Assembly (NCBI GenBank): GCA_026929865.2
Contig: CM049395.1
Location: forward strand, 15,702,001 to 15,766,000
Source of the DNA: Hyperoplus lanceolatus
Taxonomy: Eukaryota > Chordata > Actinopteri > Uranoscopiformes > Ammodytidae
Direction of reading: 5' to 3'
Length of the DNA: 64,000 nucleotides
The notes under the pieces are model-generated. The model did not search any database. It was not told the DNA's origin and saw only the letters and a program-made list of their open reading frames with translations. The translations under genes and the position numbers were made by a program. Positions within the stretch are counted from its first letter, which is position 1. Every line of letters begins with the position of its first letter. Shown piece by piece: positions 1 to 20,149 of this stretch.

Positions 1-427
1 GACATGTAGAGTAAATATAATAGCAATACTGATACAATACAAATACAAAACAGATACTCAAAGTAAAAGCGAGTGCAATACTTGATAAATGTAGAAACAC
101 GCTATGTGTTTTTGTTGTTGGTTTAGCTTACCTGTTTTAGATGCTGTCAAACAGCTGGCAGTATGCAAACTTGATGGCTTTTCACCAAAGAAAAGGTTTT
201 TCCAAATATTGATCATGTTCTTCAAGTCAGTCTTGTCTGTAGGTCTGAAGTGTTTGTAACTGAAGGCAAACTGAACAGATCACCAGTTTGGAACACTTGA
301 TGACAGAACATCAGTTCCATTCCAAAGACAGTTAATCTTCCATTCCAAATAAAGCTACAGAAAGATTCTATTGCCTTTTGGGTTTTTTTTTAAATCTGAG
401 AAATAAAGGGAATTCATTTGATTTAGA

Positions 428-758
428 CCTTCACACTGGCTTCCTGTCAGTCAAAATGGTTTAGGGCCAAAATACATTTCTGATCTTCTGCTAGCCTACA
501 TTATGAACCACCCAGACCTCTTAGGGTCTGGGACAGGTCTACTTTCAGTCCCCAGTGTCAAGACTAAAGATGGCGAAGAAGCCTTCAGTTTTTATGCACC
601 ACATACAGTATCTGGAAAAAACTCACAGTAAACCTAAAGTCTACTGCAACTCTCAGCTCTTTTAACTCAATCTTATCTTATTTTTGTATCTATTGTATGC
701 TCATGTAAAATACTTGCCTTGTGTCTGATTTGTGCTATATAAATAAACTTGCCTTGCT
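428..758 (+). repeat. LINE (L2/CR1-like) 3' end, decayed
   Basis: A degenerate reverse-transcriptase C-terminus on the + strand: traces of the His/Trp-Leu-Pro-Val segment near 437, then the basic and Phe-Tyr-Ala-Pro segments near 580-610. It is followed by a 3' tail ending TATAAATAAACTTGCCTTG. The tail is nearly the same as in the copy at 62940-63900, so both belong to one LINE family. Confidence 0.65.
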
Positions 759-1483
759 ATGCCTAACTGACATGTTGGCATTGCTTCCTTTTCCTTCAGA
801 GCTCAGCCCTCCTGCACAGTGCACACGGGTCAACTCATAGGCCACAGACAAAAACACAACACAATCACAAATAGCTGCTGCTCACATTTCCCTGCAACAA
901 AAAAAAGGTATTTCTTGAAATAATCTGCAGCTTATTTGCCAGGAACATAATTCTGCCATGGTTGTTTTTTTGCTGAGGGCAACAGCAAGCCCAGCAGCTT
1001 GGACATAATGAAGCTTTCAGGGACATGTTCTCCCATCATGCAGCGCCAGCCCCTGTCTGCTTCCACCAGATGTTCCATGTTTTTTCCTCCAAAAGGCTTG
1101 GCTGCCAGACTGGGGGACGATTGCTAGCAAAGCGGGAACCAGCTAGCTCCACTGTTGATTCGTGATTATAGGGTGATAGTTGGGTTAATTGCTTGTTTAA
1201 TTTTTACTGGGCGAGAGCCTGTCACTTTGTTGTCATATTTTGTGTAGCTGAGGAAATCAGAAACTAGAGCCAGGCTGGAATCAGTTAGGGAACAGATAAA
1301 CAGGATTTTATTGATTCATTTTCAAAGATCACAGAGTAGCTGTCGTTGCGAATAACCTTGTGGTTCGATTGTTGTTAAAGGATGACAATGTGTCATCACA
1401 TGTCCTAAAAGCAGAGTGATAACTAGTACAAGTAGCCTACAGTAGGCTATTATGTAGAATACAGTTTGTGATCGTCAACGAAG
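759..1483. other. 5' flank, no gene seen
   Basis: Unique-looking AT-rich sequence between the LINE tail and the GAA repeat. No conserved ORF or recognisable repeat. Confidence 0.5.
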
Positions 1484-1552
1484 GAAGAAGAAGAAGAAGA
1501 AGAAGAAGAAGAAGAAGAAGAAGAAGAAGAAGAAGAAGAAGAAGAAGAAGAT
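1484..1552. repeat. (GAA)n microsatellite
   Basis: About 22 uninterrupted GAA units in the 5' flank; purine-only on the + strand. Confidence 0.98.
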
Positions 1553-1883
1553 GGCTAACTCTTGCTGCATTTACTCTGTTTACGGAAAACGCCAACAACC
1601 CAAAACTCAAATATATTCCTTTTGCAATGATACAAAACTAACAAAAGTAAACTGTAAAATCCCCACAATTCAAAATTATGAAATATAGGGTTTTTGGCAT
1701 CCTACATCATTTGTAAGTGTTTTATTAGGCCTAGGCCTACTAGTTGATCGATTTATTGATTAATCAACCAATCATTAAGCACTGCTGTAAACTGTATCTT
1801 TCTTACAAGGTTTGGTGTTTAAGTGAAAACTGTAATCTATTTGGGAATATGGATCCCTTTTTAATTAGGCTTTACTATGTGTA

Positions 1884-1887
<4 letters not shown>

Positions 1888-1935
<48 letters not shown>

Positions 1936-2018
1936 TGCGAGTGTGTGTGCATGTGCGTGCGTGCATTTGTGTGTGTGTGTGTGCGCAAGTGGGTGTGCGT
2001 GTGTGTGTGTGTGTGTGT
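1888..2018. repeat. (GT)n compound microsatellite
   Basis: GT repeats with GC and GCGT interruptions. Any open frames here are repeat artefacts. Confidence 0.97.
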
Positions 2019-5000
2019 GATATTTGGATGCATTTTCTGTCAATTGCACTGGCTAATCTACCCCTTGCCAGTGCATGTTGTAGGCTAAGTGAATGAATTA
2101 AGACTAGATGTTTTAACATATGTAATTAATTCAAATCATATCATGTATGCCTTGCTCAGTTCCTGTGTAACTGAGGAGGGGACATAGTCAAACCTTGTTT
2201 TCTTTTAGGGCAAATGAAGAAATCTCTATGGGCTATCCTGTCACTGATCAATGCACATTTAGATGTTAAACATCTGGCAAGCCACTGGAAACTAGATTCT
2301 ATGGCAACATTGCGTCGCCATCTTCCCCCCATCATTAGCTTTCACCATTGCCCCGGGGTTCATAATGTTGTTATCTTACATAGAAACACACTAAAGTGAG
2401 GTTACATGACGTTTCTCAACCCCTTTTATTGGAGCAGCCTGCCATGCAGCCTGCTTGTCCTATTCCATGGGCACCACAGGGAAATTAGCCATGATGAGAG
2501 CAGAGGCTTGATGACAATAGGTTTCAAATTTCTTGCGTCAATGATCATTTAATTTGGGGATTAGGCAAATAAAAGGCATCTAGCGCACCAAGCAGGATAA
2601 AGCTTCCTAGAAGAGGAAGAAGTGAAAGAAGAAGAAATGTACATGCTCATTGAAAAATTGGCAATCAAAAGAATTTGCTATTTAGCCGTTTGACCTATAC
2701 ACAAGCTTTTATTCATTTTCAGTCTCTCTTTCGCCCCAGTTATCTGCTACATTTTCTGCTCACATTTGGATGTAGCATAAACGCTTTCACACAGAAATTC
2801 CAACTTGCACCATGCCTGCATTAGTTTTAATCGAATGTGCAGTCAAAATGATTAGCCACACAATGACTGAAATTATGTAGTTGTAATTACAAACAGATGG
2901 GAGGCTTGATTTGCACTTAAGGCGACTGTGTGCATGGGAAATGCGGTGTGAACAAGAATAATTAAGAAGTTAAAGTCCAAGTTTTTTCTAAGTTGTGTTT
3001 AAATAATCAACACTATAATATAAATTGCGTTTAACATTAGCTTTATAGTTACTTATAAGAATGCCTCGACTGGAGCAGCAATCACCTTCAAGCCTTGAGG
3101 TTGTGCGATGCAGAGATTTCTTATTTTATTTTTTTAAACTCTTTTAGACCGCAGTTACATTTTTTTTTACTGGAGGAGAGCAGCATGTAGAAGCTGTGGT
3201 GCCTCATGCTGAGATGTTTCCCAATACCCGAGGGCCTATTGGGGAGACAGTAAGTTGTGAATTGAGTTGAAGAATATACTTTCTGCTTTAGTACTGCTTT
3301 TGTCTTTATGCTGAGGAAAATAGTTCCTTTTCATTTGTACTAGAGAATACACTGTATGTTTCCATAGTGCAGTTATTCCCAACCTGGGAATCAGGACTCC
3401 CAAAAAAAAATTCAGGACTCAAGTTATATAAATAATATGAAATAAACCACTTACACTTTGGTCAGGCACAATCCTTTAGAAAATAATAGATATTTTGAAT
3501 GATTGTCCCCCCATCAGATTCATGGGGTTCATGCTTGGTTTACAAATAAGTTAAAATTGTCACATTTGTACCACAATATAACTAAATCATCATGATCAAA
3601 AAAATGCTGTGCATATTCATGGTCCCCAGAGGATGTATGCCAAGGTTTTTGACTGATTTGCCCAATGATATGAATAAATACACAGTTTCTTCACAAGAAC
3701 AAGTTGGAAGTTATTGGAAATGAACAAGTGCTGCTCTTTAACTTTCCTCTGATTTATCCTGTCACTAAAGTACATCTTCCAAGTCTATTCAGATAAATCC
3801 TCTGCGCTGCTTATTATGATACTGGACACATTTATGCTGTTTATTTTGGACACTAATTTGCCTTTCTTTCCTTTGTCTCCCTTAGGCCTACTAACAAGGG
3901 TATAACAAAAAATAATTAATCAGTATGTTGTTAATTCTGTCAAACACTTTGATATGGTGTGATGTCTTTTGCAACCTCTAGAGGCCACTAGTGGGCCTTA
4001 GTCTTCTGTAATTTAATTTACTTGAAACAGGCTTCCTCCTTGGTCATTATTTTTACTTTAATTTGGATACATGAATGTATATATGTGAAGTAGTGTTTAG
4101 AAGCTAATATAATTGTGGTTTAGTGAAAATATGTCTTCTTAATACTCAAATGTATTGGTAATGGAGCTCAGCCCCCTAGCCCTTTGGTTGACGGTTCAGG
4201 GTCCCATCATCAGTCCACAGCAGAGATGACTGAGTTGTTTGCAGTTTACTCATTGTACAACAGAGGTCACTAGAAGCTACTCTTGCATGAAGTTGGCCCA
4301 TCCTCTCCATCAAAGCTGTGGAGTGCTGCAGACTAAAAAGTTTATTGCAATTTTGAAAATCTTTCTTGAAGCTATTATTAACAAACAGCTTGTATATTAT
4401 TTCCACCCTCTCTGATTCAGCAAACCTGCAAGCACAGGCGTGCTTTATTTATGCTGGTAGATTTTATGCATGACAGTTTTGCTGAGGGGAAAAAAAGTTC
4501 CTCCTCCCCGTCTTCCCCATGTTTCCCCCATTGATTTTGGTCGCTGCTTTGATGCGGATCTGCACCAGAAGTGTCACTTGGATAAATCACTGTTAGTCCA
4601 AGCTGGTATAGCTTGGCACATCGTGACAGAAGGGAGAATTCCACGCGGATCAAATAAATACAGATGTGAAGTAATTAGTTGTATTCCCATGGAGCCTATT
4701 GTATGCATGTTAAAGATGCTAGGGATCAGCTGGCTTTCCCACTAGCAGCTTTTATCAATTTAAACAGGAACAGTGACTAGGTGGGTCATAACCCACATGG
4801 CTTTCGTGAGTCTGCTTGACATTGACATGCTTGACAATTTAAACAGGACTCATCTATTATGATCAAGTGCAAACTGGCCTTGTCTTTCACAGACAATCAC
4901 CAATTTGTGAAATTAAGCAAATAGGCCTAGTCCAAAGTAAAGTTAAATGTCATAAAGTTGATTTACAACAACTGAATTTCTATAGCTGGCTTTATATTGT

Positions 5001-5897
5001 TCCTAGCCATGACCAGGAGACAGTTTAAAAGCAGCAAATTTTGCTTTTGCAAGTAATGCCTAATTGCCTATCACTTAATAATTTCCTTTCTATATCTTTC
5101 TAGAACAAAGTCTTATTTACAATCCCGCATTACAAAAGCAGTCTTACTTTGTGGAACCGGAAGGAAGCAAAACATATATAATAACAGGCAGCAAAGCACA
5201 GGAAAAGATCCAGATATAGAAACAAATCCACTTATACATACACTGCATTTTTTGTGATTATCTTATCAATGCATTTTTTCAACATCCAGTACCTCATGAC
5301 AATAATTACATGTGCAACATGCAGTATTCTGATGGTCTGCATATCATTTACACCCAATGCGTTTGCTTTGGTGCATTGCACAATCTGAGAATCACATTTA
5401 CAACAATTTATGTAAAAACACTTTGATCTTCACTCTAACCAAGAACACATTTGAAAAAAGCGCTGCATTAAGTGCATCATCTTATAACAAAGGGAGTGTA
5501 TGTTTGCCGCATTAAACCATTACAATTAATCCCACTTCCTTGTGAAATTGAAACCCACTTTTTTTGCTCTCGCAATTATAGGCCCCTTCAGAAGGGGACG
5601 TATTTATGCCCAGTAGTTAGCAATGCATTGATTTAATACGTTTCTAATCAGGACATACAGCTTCAGGGCCTAAAATGTTAATTTTTCCTGCTGCTTACAA
5701 AGTAGCCTTTGATTTTCTGTCACGGCAGTAATTACAGTGTTTTGCCACTAGATAGGGAGAGAGCTTTGTCTCCTCTAATTATGAGGTAATCATTGCTGTA
5801 GTGCCAACATGTTGTTCTCACCTTTTTGTTAATACTAGTTTTATTTTATTTTAACAGCTTGCGGCTATTACCTTCCCTTCTAATTTACACTGTGATA
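2019..5897. other. 5' flank, no gene seen
   Basis: No ORF resembles a protein family. About 3362-3640 looks like a worn interspersed repeat (starts with a TTCCCAACCTGGGA-type motif). About 5540-5815 is repeat-free and rich in TAATTA motifs. Confidence 0.5.
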
Positions 5898-5985
5898 CAC
5901 TGTGTGTGTGTGTGTGTGGGGGGGGGGGGTGTGTTTGTGTTTGAGATTGTGTGTGTATGTGTGTTTGTGTTTGAGATTGCGTATG
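5898..5985. repeat. (TG)n plus G-run and 31-bp tandem pair
   Basis: TG repeat, then a run of about 12 G, then two copies of a unit containing GTGTTTGTGTTTGAGATTG. Confidence 0.9.
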
Positions 5986-8657
<2,672 letters not shown>

Positions 8658-8813
8658 TTTGTCTCAGAGGAAGTAGCCGTCACGCCGCTGTGTGACACAC
8701 TGATAATGACCTGCCAGACTGGCTTCATGGCCTCTCCCAATCCCCCTGAAGTGAGACACACATGTCTGGTGTCGATCACTGTCTCACTCTCCCTCTCTCT
8801 GTTCCACACAAAT

Positions 8814-8821
8814 ACACACAC

Positions 8822-8895
<74 letters not shown>
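8814..8895. repeat. (AC)n microsatellite
   Basis: About 82 bp, opposite in sense to the TG tract 160 bp upstream. Confidence 0.98.
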
Positions 8896-8897
<2 letters not shown>

Positions 8898-8994
8898 AAA
8901 CAGAGGTCCCAGGAACGCATTTTGAATCCTAAGTAACATCTGTAGACTAATCATCCTAAAAACACATGACAGGGTTGCAGTAATAAATACAGAT

Positions 8995-8996
<2 letters not shown>

Positions 8997-9027
<31 letters not shown>
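8997..9027. repeat. (AC)n microsatellite
   Basis: 31 bp of AC. Confidence 0.95.
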
Positions 9028-9030
<3 letters not shown>

Positions 9031-9254
9031 TACATTGCAAGCATTGGATACCCTGGTAACAACAATTAAACATTAAAAATGCAAATACCTCATTTAGTTT
9101 CAAGGCGTGTTTTTACCACAATAATTTCTAATTTGGTGACATGATTTTTTTATTACTTTTGGTTGGTTATTGTGGCACCTAAGAAACATGCTAACATAGA
9201 TACATTTACAATACACACAAACACAGGAAATCATGTGGATGTGCCCACCAACCA

Positions 9255-9281
9255 ACACACACACACACACACACACATGCA

Positions 9282-9373
<92 letters not shown>
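9255..9373. repeat. (AC)n microsatellite
   Basis: About 119 bp with two early interruptions (ATGC, ATAC). Confidence 0.98.
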
Positions 9374-10267
<894 letters not shown>

Positions 10268-10587
10268 CAGAGTGTTTGACGGGCTCAGCTCTCCCTGCTC
10301 CTGCTGTGGTTCTGAGGTGGTCAACTTATGACCTGTAATTACATTGCTACTTTGCTCTCACATTCTCACTGGGGCAGGTTGGTCTCGGACACTTCAATTA
10401 CCTCACTTCAATACCTCTGTTGCTCTCTCATGGCCGGCAAAATCATAACAATAGTCCAGGGAATGGACTGACTCAAATTTTACTTCATGTTTCACACCAG
10501 CTTTTGCCATTGGAAAGCAATTACAGGAAATAAATGCAATAAGAAAGCAAAAAAAAAAAAATTAAACGTGCTATTTGTCTTGGAGGT

Positions 10588-10608
10588 ATTATTATTATTA
10601 TTATTGTT
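10588..10608. repeat. (ATT)n microsatellite
   Basis: Short ATT repeat, about seven units. Confidence 0.85.
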
Positions 10609-11060
10609 ATACAATTTGCATATTTGATAATAGGCATAATTGTACAGGGATGGGAAAACAAAACCTAATGATTCATACATGCCCAAATACAGGCTTTTTA
10701 AATTCTTCAAGCCATTTTAATATGCAGACATTTCAATACTTAAACAAGAAGGCTTGAATAAACAGCCAAGGAAGGACAGCAACAAAGCCTGCCACACATG
10801 TTTGGAAAATGGTCTGCATCAATTTGCATTCAAACTTGTTGTAAAATAGAGAAGAGCAAAAGATCTATCTGGCGGGACATATTTGAAGGTTGGGTCCAGG
10901 TCGCATATGTTTGCCCTTGTATAGTTCTGTCACATTGTGGTGTAACAGAGCCTCAGCTGCGGGATTGCAGTTTTTAATGAAAAAGTGGGGGGCCGACACA
11001 TCCAGGTTTAAGACCCCTGGAGGTTGTATTTCCAGGGCTTTGTTATATGCCACAATGAGG

Positions 11061-13807
<2,747 letters not shown>

Positions 13808-15022
13808 TTAAAGGTGAAGTAAGCGGTTTATTTATGTTAATATAAATGTTAAATCGCTCTTTATTCATACAGTGATCACTTACGTCATGTGCACGTTTCA
13901 TAAAGCCGATCTCTGTCAGCTGCTCTGCATGTAGACGGCAAATAAACTTATTGGAGGATCCCGAAATTTTTATCCAATCACAAGAGAGAACGCTACAAAC
14001 CGACACCCGTCTCACTCATGGTCTCACTGCCGGTGCACGCCAGAGCAACAGTTGGGTGAATGTTTATGCAGGAGCAGGTAAGAATCCTTCCCAATGTCTG
14101 TTTTGATGATTTTTATCATGTTTTATCACACTTGGATCATAGACGGATTATGAGATAATGGGCCCCTGGGCACAGATTCTCAAAGGGCCCCCCACTCGTC
14201 CCTATCCAGTCAGGTACACTGACTTTTCCACACAGATACAAACAATTAATGGCAAAAATATATTAAGGAAGTCAGTGTTTCCCACAGGATTTTGGGACAC
14301 TGTTGGAGGGAACCTGTACCATGTTGGGGGGTCCGGGGGCATGCCCCCCCGGATTTATTTTTTACCTTTTTAAAGTAAAATGCATCAATCTGGTGCACTT
14401 TGAGAGGAAATTTTAGAGGCTACATTATTTTACATTATTATTTTACAGAACAAGCAGCTTTACTCTGTAACTGTAAAAACAGTAGATTGGTCTGCAGATC
14501 CATGTTCTATGATGGAGGGGCCCATTTCAACAGATTCAGGGTGGATAGCTACTTTTTATGAACCATTTAGAATTCACACATAGAAAGCCTATTTGTGTAT
14601 GTGTGAGGGGGCCGTCAAGGCGCCTCGTGGAGACCCTTACACAGAGCTACTAATGCCGTTGTTTTTAACTTGCCTTTGTATTTCTCCCCCATGATGATTT
14701 CTATCTTGTTCAATTTTAATGAGTATCCTTATATTTGGGCTATTCCTTGTTGGACCCTGTGATTGACATGAGTGATTGAGCTCTTTGACTATGCGACATG
14801 AAAAGTTACTATCAGTGTCTCTGGCTAAGGGCCCGTGCCCGGTGTGCCCGTGCAGTAATCCACCCCTGACTTGGATGGATGGATCTGAGATGATGCTAGA
14901 TAACTTGCTGCTTGAAGAGCGCAGTGCATTAATGTGGTGACGTAGGGACGAGCGTGGGGACAGCTAACTGCAGTAACTGACAGGAAGTTAGCTAAAAACC
15001 ATTCCGCTTACAGCACCTTTAA
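13808..15022. mobile_element. TTAA-flanked element, piggyBac-type ends, with nested insert
   Basis: The left end TTAAAGGTGAAGTAAGCGG and the right end CCGCTTACAGCACCTTTAA are inverted copies, and TTAA is at both borders (13808-13811, 15019-15022). The outer parts are CpG-rich, for example GTGGTGACGTAGGGACGAG near 14935. A second repeat sits inside at about 14145-14870. No transposase gene is seen. The piggyBac link rests only on TTAA. Confidence 0.6.
14145..14870. repeat. Repeat nested inside the 13808 element
   Basis: Starts GGATTATGAGATAATGGGCC and ends GTGCAGTAATCCACCC, interrupting the CpG-rich outer element. It contains C- and G-rich runs (near 14335-14350, GGGGGCATGCCCCCC) and no long ORF. 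Boundaries are approximate. Class unknown. Confidence 0.45.
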
Positions 15023-17964
15023 GTAATAATTGAATACAGCATGACAGGTTAAAACACTGATTTACTAAAACAAATTAAGGCGCAAAAAAGAAAGTATTTT
15101 AAAGTGAGTATGAAAAAATTGAGCAATGTATTTCTTTTGTTATTTCTTTATTACTTTCACTGTTCTGTTCATTGTGGTGGGATATATTTATGACATGTGA
15201 GCACTGACCATGATGAGTTGTTTCACACACCAAAGGTCAGAGGCATCACTTACAGAAAGAGACAGCCCCCCCCCACCCAAACACTCACTAGTCATTTACC
15301 TCATTCTCTATCAATTATTGAGATTCAGTTGTCAGTTGAAAAGCCAGCCAGACTTTCCGTTGATCTGTTTGATGAATATTTCAGCTGACAAACAGGCAAC
15401 CTGACACTCTGCACCAAAGCAATGTGTGGTTAGCGAGAGGTCGCTCATCTTGGCCACAGTCATGCACATATGCATGCACATGCATAGAGTTACAGTGTTG
15501 TTGTTCCCTTTCTGTTCTAAATGTTTTACTTACTGTTTATTTAGATTGATTTCTCCAACCACTGCTTGTTTGTCATCTATTTTGATTACAACAAACGGAA
15601 AATACATTACATGACTCAAAGCACGTCAAAATAATTTCTGATTAATATGCAGAAAAACTTGAATGTAATGCACATTAACTCAAGTACTGTACTAGACAAA
15701 ATGAGTGACAGGATCCGTTATGCTAAAAATCAAGTATCTTAACTCTAAAACTCAAGTAACATTTGGGATTCAGGACTATTACTTATTTAAAAAGCTATGC
15801 TTCACTTTCATCAATGGTAAAGTAGCTGTGGGCGGGCATGACCTATTTTAACATTTTTCACAAAGGCCTATGAACTAATTGAATAATTGGCCAAAACATA
15901 TTAAGGGACTTATTTTAGTACATTAGAATATAAAACAGGAGAAACAAAGAAGGTTCTTTATTTAGGCCATTGATCCCCATTTGTGACCAAATGTCACCCT
16001 GTGAATTGCTCTCAGTTATAGGGGAAAATCAAATATTTCCACAGACTTTAGTGGCTATTGCTGCAGCCTTCACAATGGAATTAACAAACATTTCAGCTAA
16101 GAAGAGCAGAGTGGAAGTTTTTTTTAGTATTGGTGGTTGTATTAAAATAACATTTTGAGTTTTTCACTCCACAATTTTAACATCTTTAACAACACATTCC
16201 TATAGGCTAAAACCAAAGAGTTGTGTAATGCAAAAGGTTAGATGAAAAGGAAATACTTCAGGCAAAGTGAAAGGATTCTTGGCCTTGAGCATTTTTGTTT
16301 TCACTGTATCATGTGGAAAACAACACCATCTCGCATTCAATAAAGTCACTTGACCACAGCAGCATGAAAGAAGAGCCCAATAGAGCTCTAGTGAACTGGT
16401 GACGTGTTATTTATGTCAGGCTCAGTTCAAAAGCAGCCTCTACGGAGAAGACACGCCCCATAAATTGTTCTATGGCCCCTATGAACAGGTCAGGAAGGCA
16501 CCAATATTTCCTCTTTATTGGAAACAACAGAAACAACATGCAGCCATAAAGGAGACCTCAGAGGTGAAACTGAAACAAGGGGAACGGCAGGGAAAAGCTT
16601 GCTGGAATGAGAGCTGAGAGGTAGTCACACAATCCATTTCTTTCCAACCTGCTTGTCCAAATACCGCTGCACTTCCTCATAACTTTCTCACTAGTGACCG
16701 GCAAACTCCCCATGCTTCATCACAGGTCAACTTTGGACATGACCTTTAAAGGAAGATGTAACAAATGATTGCAGCCACTTCATATCTGCTGAGGCGCCAT
16801 AACCCTCTACATATCCTGACCTCAATTTGAAGTGTGCGTGTTGGAAGGCCCATCTGAGGGAGATGGTATCGATCTGTGCGGGGACTGTTGCAGCATCAAT
16901 AAACAACAGGCTTCAGGCTTCAAGGCTGAGGAGACACATCTCTATTTCAGCCGGAGGGTTCGCATCTGGATCTGGATACCTGAGTTTGGATAGCGCCCTG
17001 TGGACAGATGGTTGGACACGTTTTTCTTACTGAACTCACAGCAGACCCAGCCCCTTTGTGAGACACCAAAGCCACTGATATTTTTTCTACTGTAAACGTT
17101 CTATAGAGGTGAATAAGGCCTCAAACCACAAGCTCACACATTTTTTTTTTAAACTTTGAATAATTACCATTCATAATAAGGGACATAATAAATTAAACGA
17201 CCAAGTGGCAGTCGATAATTGCTAGAATGATCAATGCTTAACCAGCAGACAAATAGTATTTCAAGATCTTCTACATCAGCGTTACAGTGAAGGAAGACAG
17301 TGCTTTGGCCCATTAATCAATAAACACAACAAGCCAACCAATACATGTGACAGGGACTAATGAAATAATCATCAGGGAAGGAAGAAGAGGAAGCAAACAC
17401 TAGCTGCATTTTGGACAATTAGTTACATGCATAAAAACAGCCTAAAAATGAAAAGCAACCCTTTGCACTAAGCAGCTTGTCAATAGCAAGAAAAGAGGTA
17501 TACGGCGCAAGACAGAAGGGCTGATAAAATGGCTTTTAATTACCAGACAGTGAATGCTGGCCTTTCTCTCCCACCTTCCTCCCCCCCGGCTAAGTCAGGA
17601 GTTTGATTTCTGATAATGTGAATTGCTGACTGGGCTTCATCCGAGTTGCCTCTAAAGCAGAAGGACCTAACGTCAAGTCCTGGGAGAGTGTGTTTGACAT
17701 AGTGCCATATAGATCCTCTGCTTTTCATCAGAGGGCAGTGCTGGAGGAGGCATTAATCAGAATGCTTGATAGCCAGCCTTTGTTTTCCCTTTTGCTTTCC
17801 TATAACAATTAGGCAAAGTGATCATTTCAGGCATAACATGGAAATCAATGGGTCTTTAACCCAGCTGTTGGTGTAAGAGATTAGATGTACACAGATGTAG
17901 GTCGATGCAATGAACTCCCAATCTAGGTGTGTATAGTGTGTTTTTTTTGGCAGTTGACAAAAAC
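15023..17964. other. 5' flank, no gene seen
   Basis: No repeat with definable ends and no credible exon. 16800-17030 and 17510-17800 are less AT-rich and repeat-free. Confidence 0.45.
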
Positions 17965-18217
<253 letters not shown>

Positions 18218-19235
18218 GTGTAGATACATACTGTATATAGATAGATTCCCCTTTGGAACACTTATCTGCACTTTTAAGCAAGATGTCAACAACTGAAATT
18301 GAAGTTAGCCTCAAGCCAACAAGAGTTGGAGACTTTTGTTTTAGCAGCCAGTGAAACACAACCTATTGCACAGCGCACTTCTCATTGATATTGTTTTCGA
18401 GTACATCATGTCCAGCCAAATCTTCGCCATGGGGAGAAGGAACACGCTTTAACAAGTTCTTAGCAGTGAACAGTACCCTGCTCAACACACTTAAGTATCA
18501 GCTCTGTGAGTGCTGTAAATTAACAGAGAAAGAGACTTCATTTTGCCCAGGGATCAATGTCTTGTTCTTGGAACTGCAATCAGAGCTCTTGAGTGGGCAC
18601 AGAGACTGATGCGGCTACTCAATTGTGAGGTTGTAATCAACAACGCTTTTAACTGCCCCTTTGTTTAACATTCAATTATACATAATGACGAGTGAAAACC
18701 TTTAAATACTAATGCAGTGTTAAAGTAGAGTGAAAGAGGCAAAAACCTCTTTGGATTCTTGTAAAGGCTAGATCACTATTCTGTTCACCTCACACTTGTT
18801 TTTTAAAGAGTTGAAAAGAGTAGGTGGGGTGTCAATATTGATGAGGACCTTTCACACAATATCCCCATATCAAATTAATATTAATATTAGTAGTCTAAGG
18901 TTAATTCTGAAAGGATTATTTACCCTTAAAACTACCACACATTAAATCCGAAAAAAGAGAAAGGACTCTCTCATCAAACTTGAATGACATCAATGTCAAT
19001 GACATCACATCAATGTCTTATGTGCAGCAAAGGCAGTTCAAGGTGGCCAAAATCTCTTTTGATGGAGTGTTCAATCCCTATTCAGTAAAAAGGCTGAGTT
19101 GAACACATACATAGTGGGTCACCCAGTGTTGCCTCTATGCAATTATCCTTACAAAGCTTTTCAGTCTTACTCAAAATGCAATATTCACCTTATATTCACA
19201 TTTCAATAAGTTTTTAAAATAAGTTTACATATATA
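18218..19235. other. 5' flank, no gene seen
   Basis: Nothing recognisable. A short tandem duplication of AATGACATCA-type sequence occurs near 18985-19015. Confidence 0.45.
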
Positions 19236-19457
19236 CAGCTCTGGGAAAAAGTCTGGATTTTTGTTAAATCTTCATCTCTACATTACTTAATGGAAATGCT
19301 CTTAATGGCAATAAATGTATTGGAATTTGCTAGAAATGTTGTCAGTAGTTTATAGAATAAAACCAAAATGTTCATTCTACTCAAACATAATGCCTATTAA
19401 TAGTCAAACGAGAGACATTGAACATTTGGAGTGGTCTCTTATTTTTTTCCAGAGCTG
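19236..19457. mobile_element. Short TA-flanked miniature inverted-repeat element
   Basis: About 222 bp beginning CAGCTCTGGGAAAAA and ending TTTTTTCCAGAGCTGTG, imperfect inverted ends after a TA dinucleotide at 19234-19235. No coding capacity. The ends look like those of small Tc1/mariner-type elements common in fish. Confidence 0.6.
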
Positions 19458-19472
19458 TGTGTGTGTATATAA

Positions 19473-19477
<5 letters not shown>

Positions 19478-19555
<78 letters not shown>
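19478..19555. repeat. (TA)n microsatellite
   Basis: About 78 bp of TA. A Tc1 element begins exactly at its right end. Confidence 0.97.
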
Positions 19556-19558
<3 letters not shown>

Positions 19559-20149
19559 TCAACAAAAATATAAACGCAACACTTTTGTTTTTGCTTCCAT
19601 TTTTCATGAGATGGACTTAAAGATCTAAAATTCATTCCAGATACACAATTGTACCATTTCTCTCAAACATTGTTCACAAATCTGTCTAAATGTGTGATAG
19701 TGAGCACTTCTGCTTTGCTGAGATAATCCATCCCACCTCACAGGTGTCATCATGATTAGTGCACAGGTGTGCCTTAGACTGTCCACAATAAAAGGCCACT
19801 CTGAAATGTGCATTTTTTTTGCTTTATTGGGGGTCTGGGGACTCAGAACCAGTCAGTATCTGGTGTGACCACCATTTGCCTCATGCAGTGCAACACATCT
19901 TCTTCGCATAGAGTTTATCAGATTATCAATTGTGGCCTGTGGAATGTTATTCCACTCCTCATCAATGGCTGTGCGAAGTTGCTGGAGACGGCTTATGGTG
20001 GAGAAATGAACATTCAATGCACGAGCAACAGATCTGGTTGACATTCCTGCTGTCAGCATGCCAATTTGCACGCTCCCTCAATGCTTGTGGCATCTGTGGC
20101 ATTTTGCTGTGAGACAAAACTGCACATTTCAGGGTGGCCTTTTATTGTG
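19556..20149 (-). mobile_element. Internally deleted, truncated Tc1 copy
   Basis: Same family as the element at 60081. The left terminal repeat starts at 19556 directly after a (TA)n run. An internal deletion joins the region near the transposase C-terminus to its N-terminus around 19985-19990. The right terminal repeat is cut at about 20149, where an unrelated Tc1 element begins. A 72-codon ORF (20071-19853, -) fuses the first helix-turn-helix in frame to the C-terminus. Confidence 0.88.
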
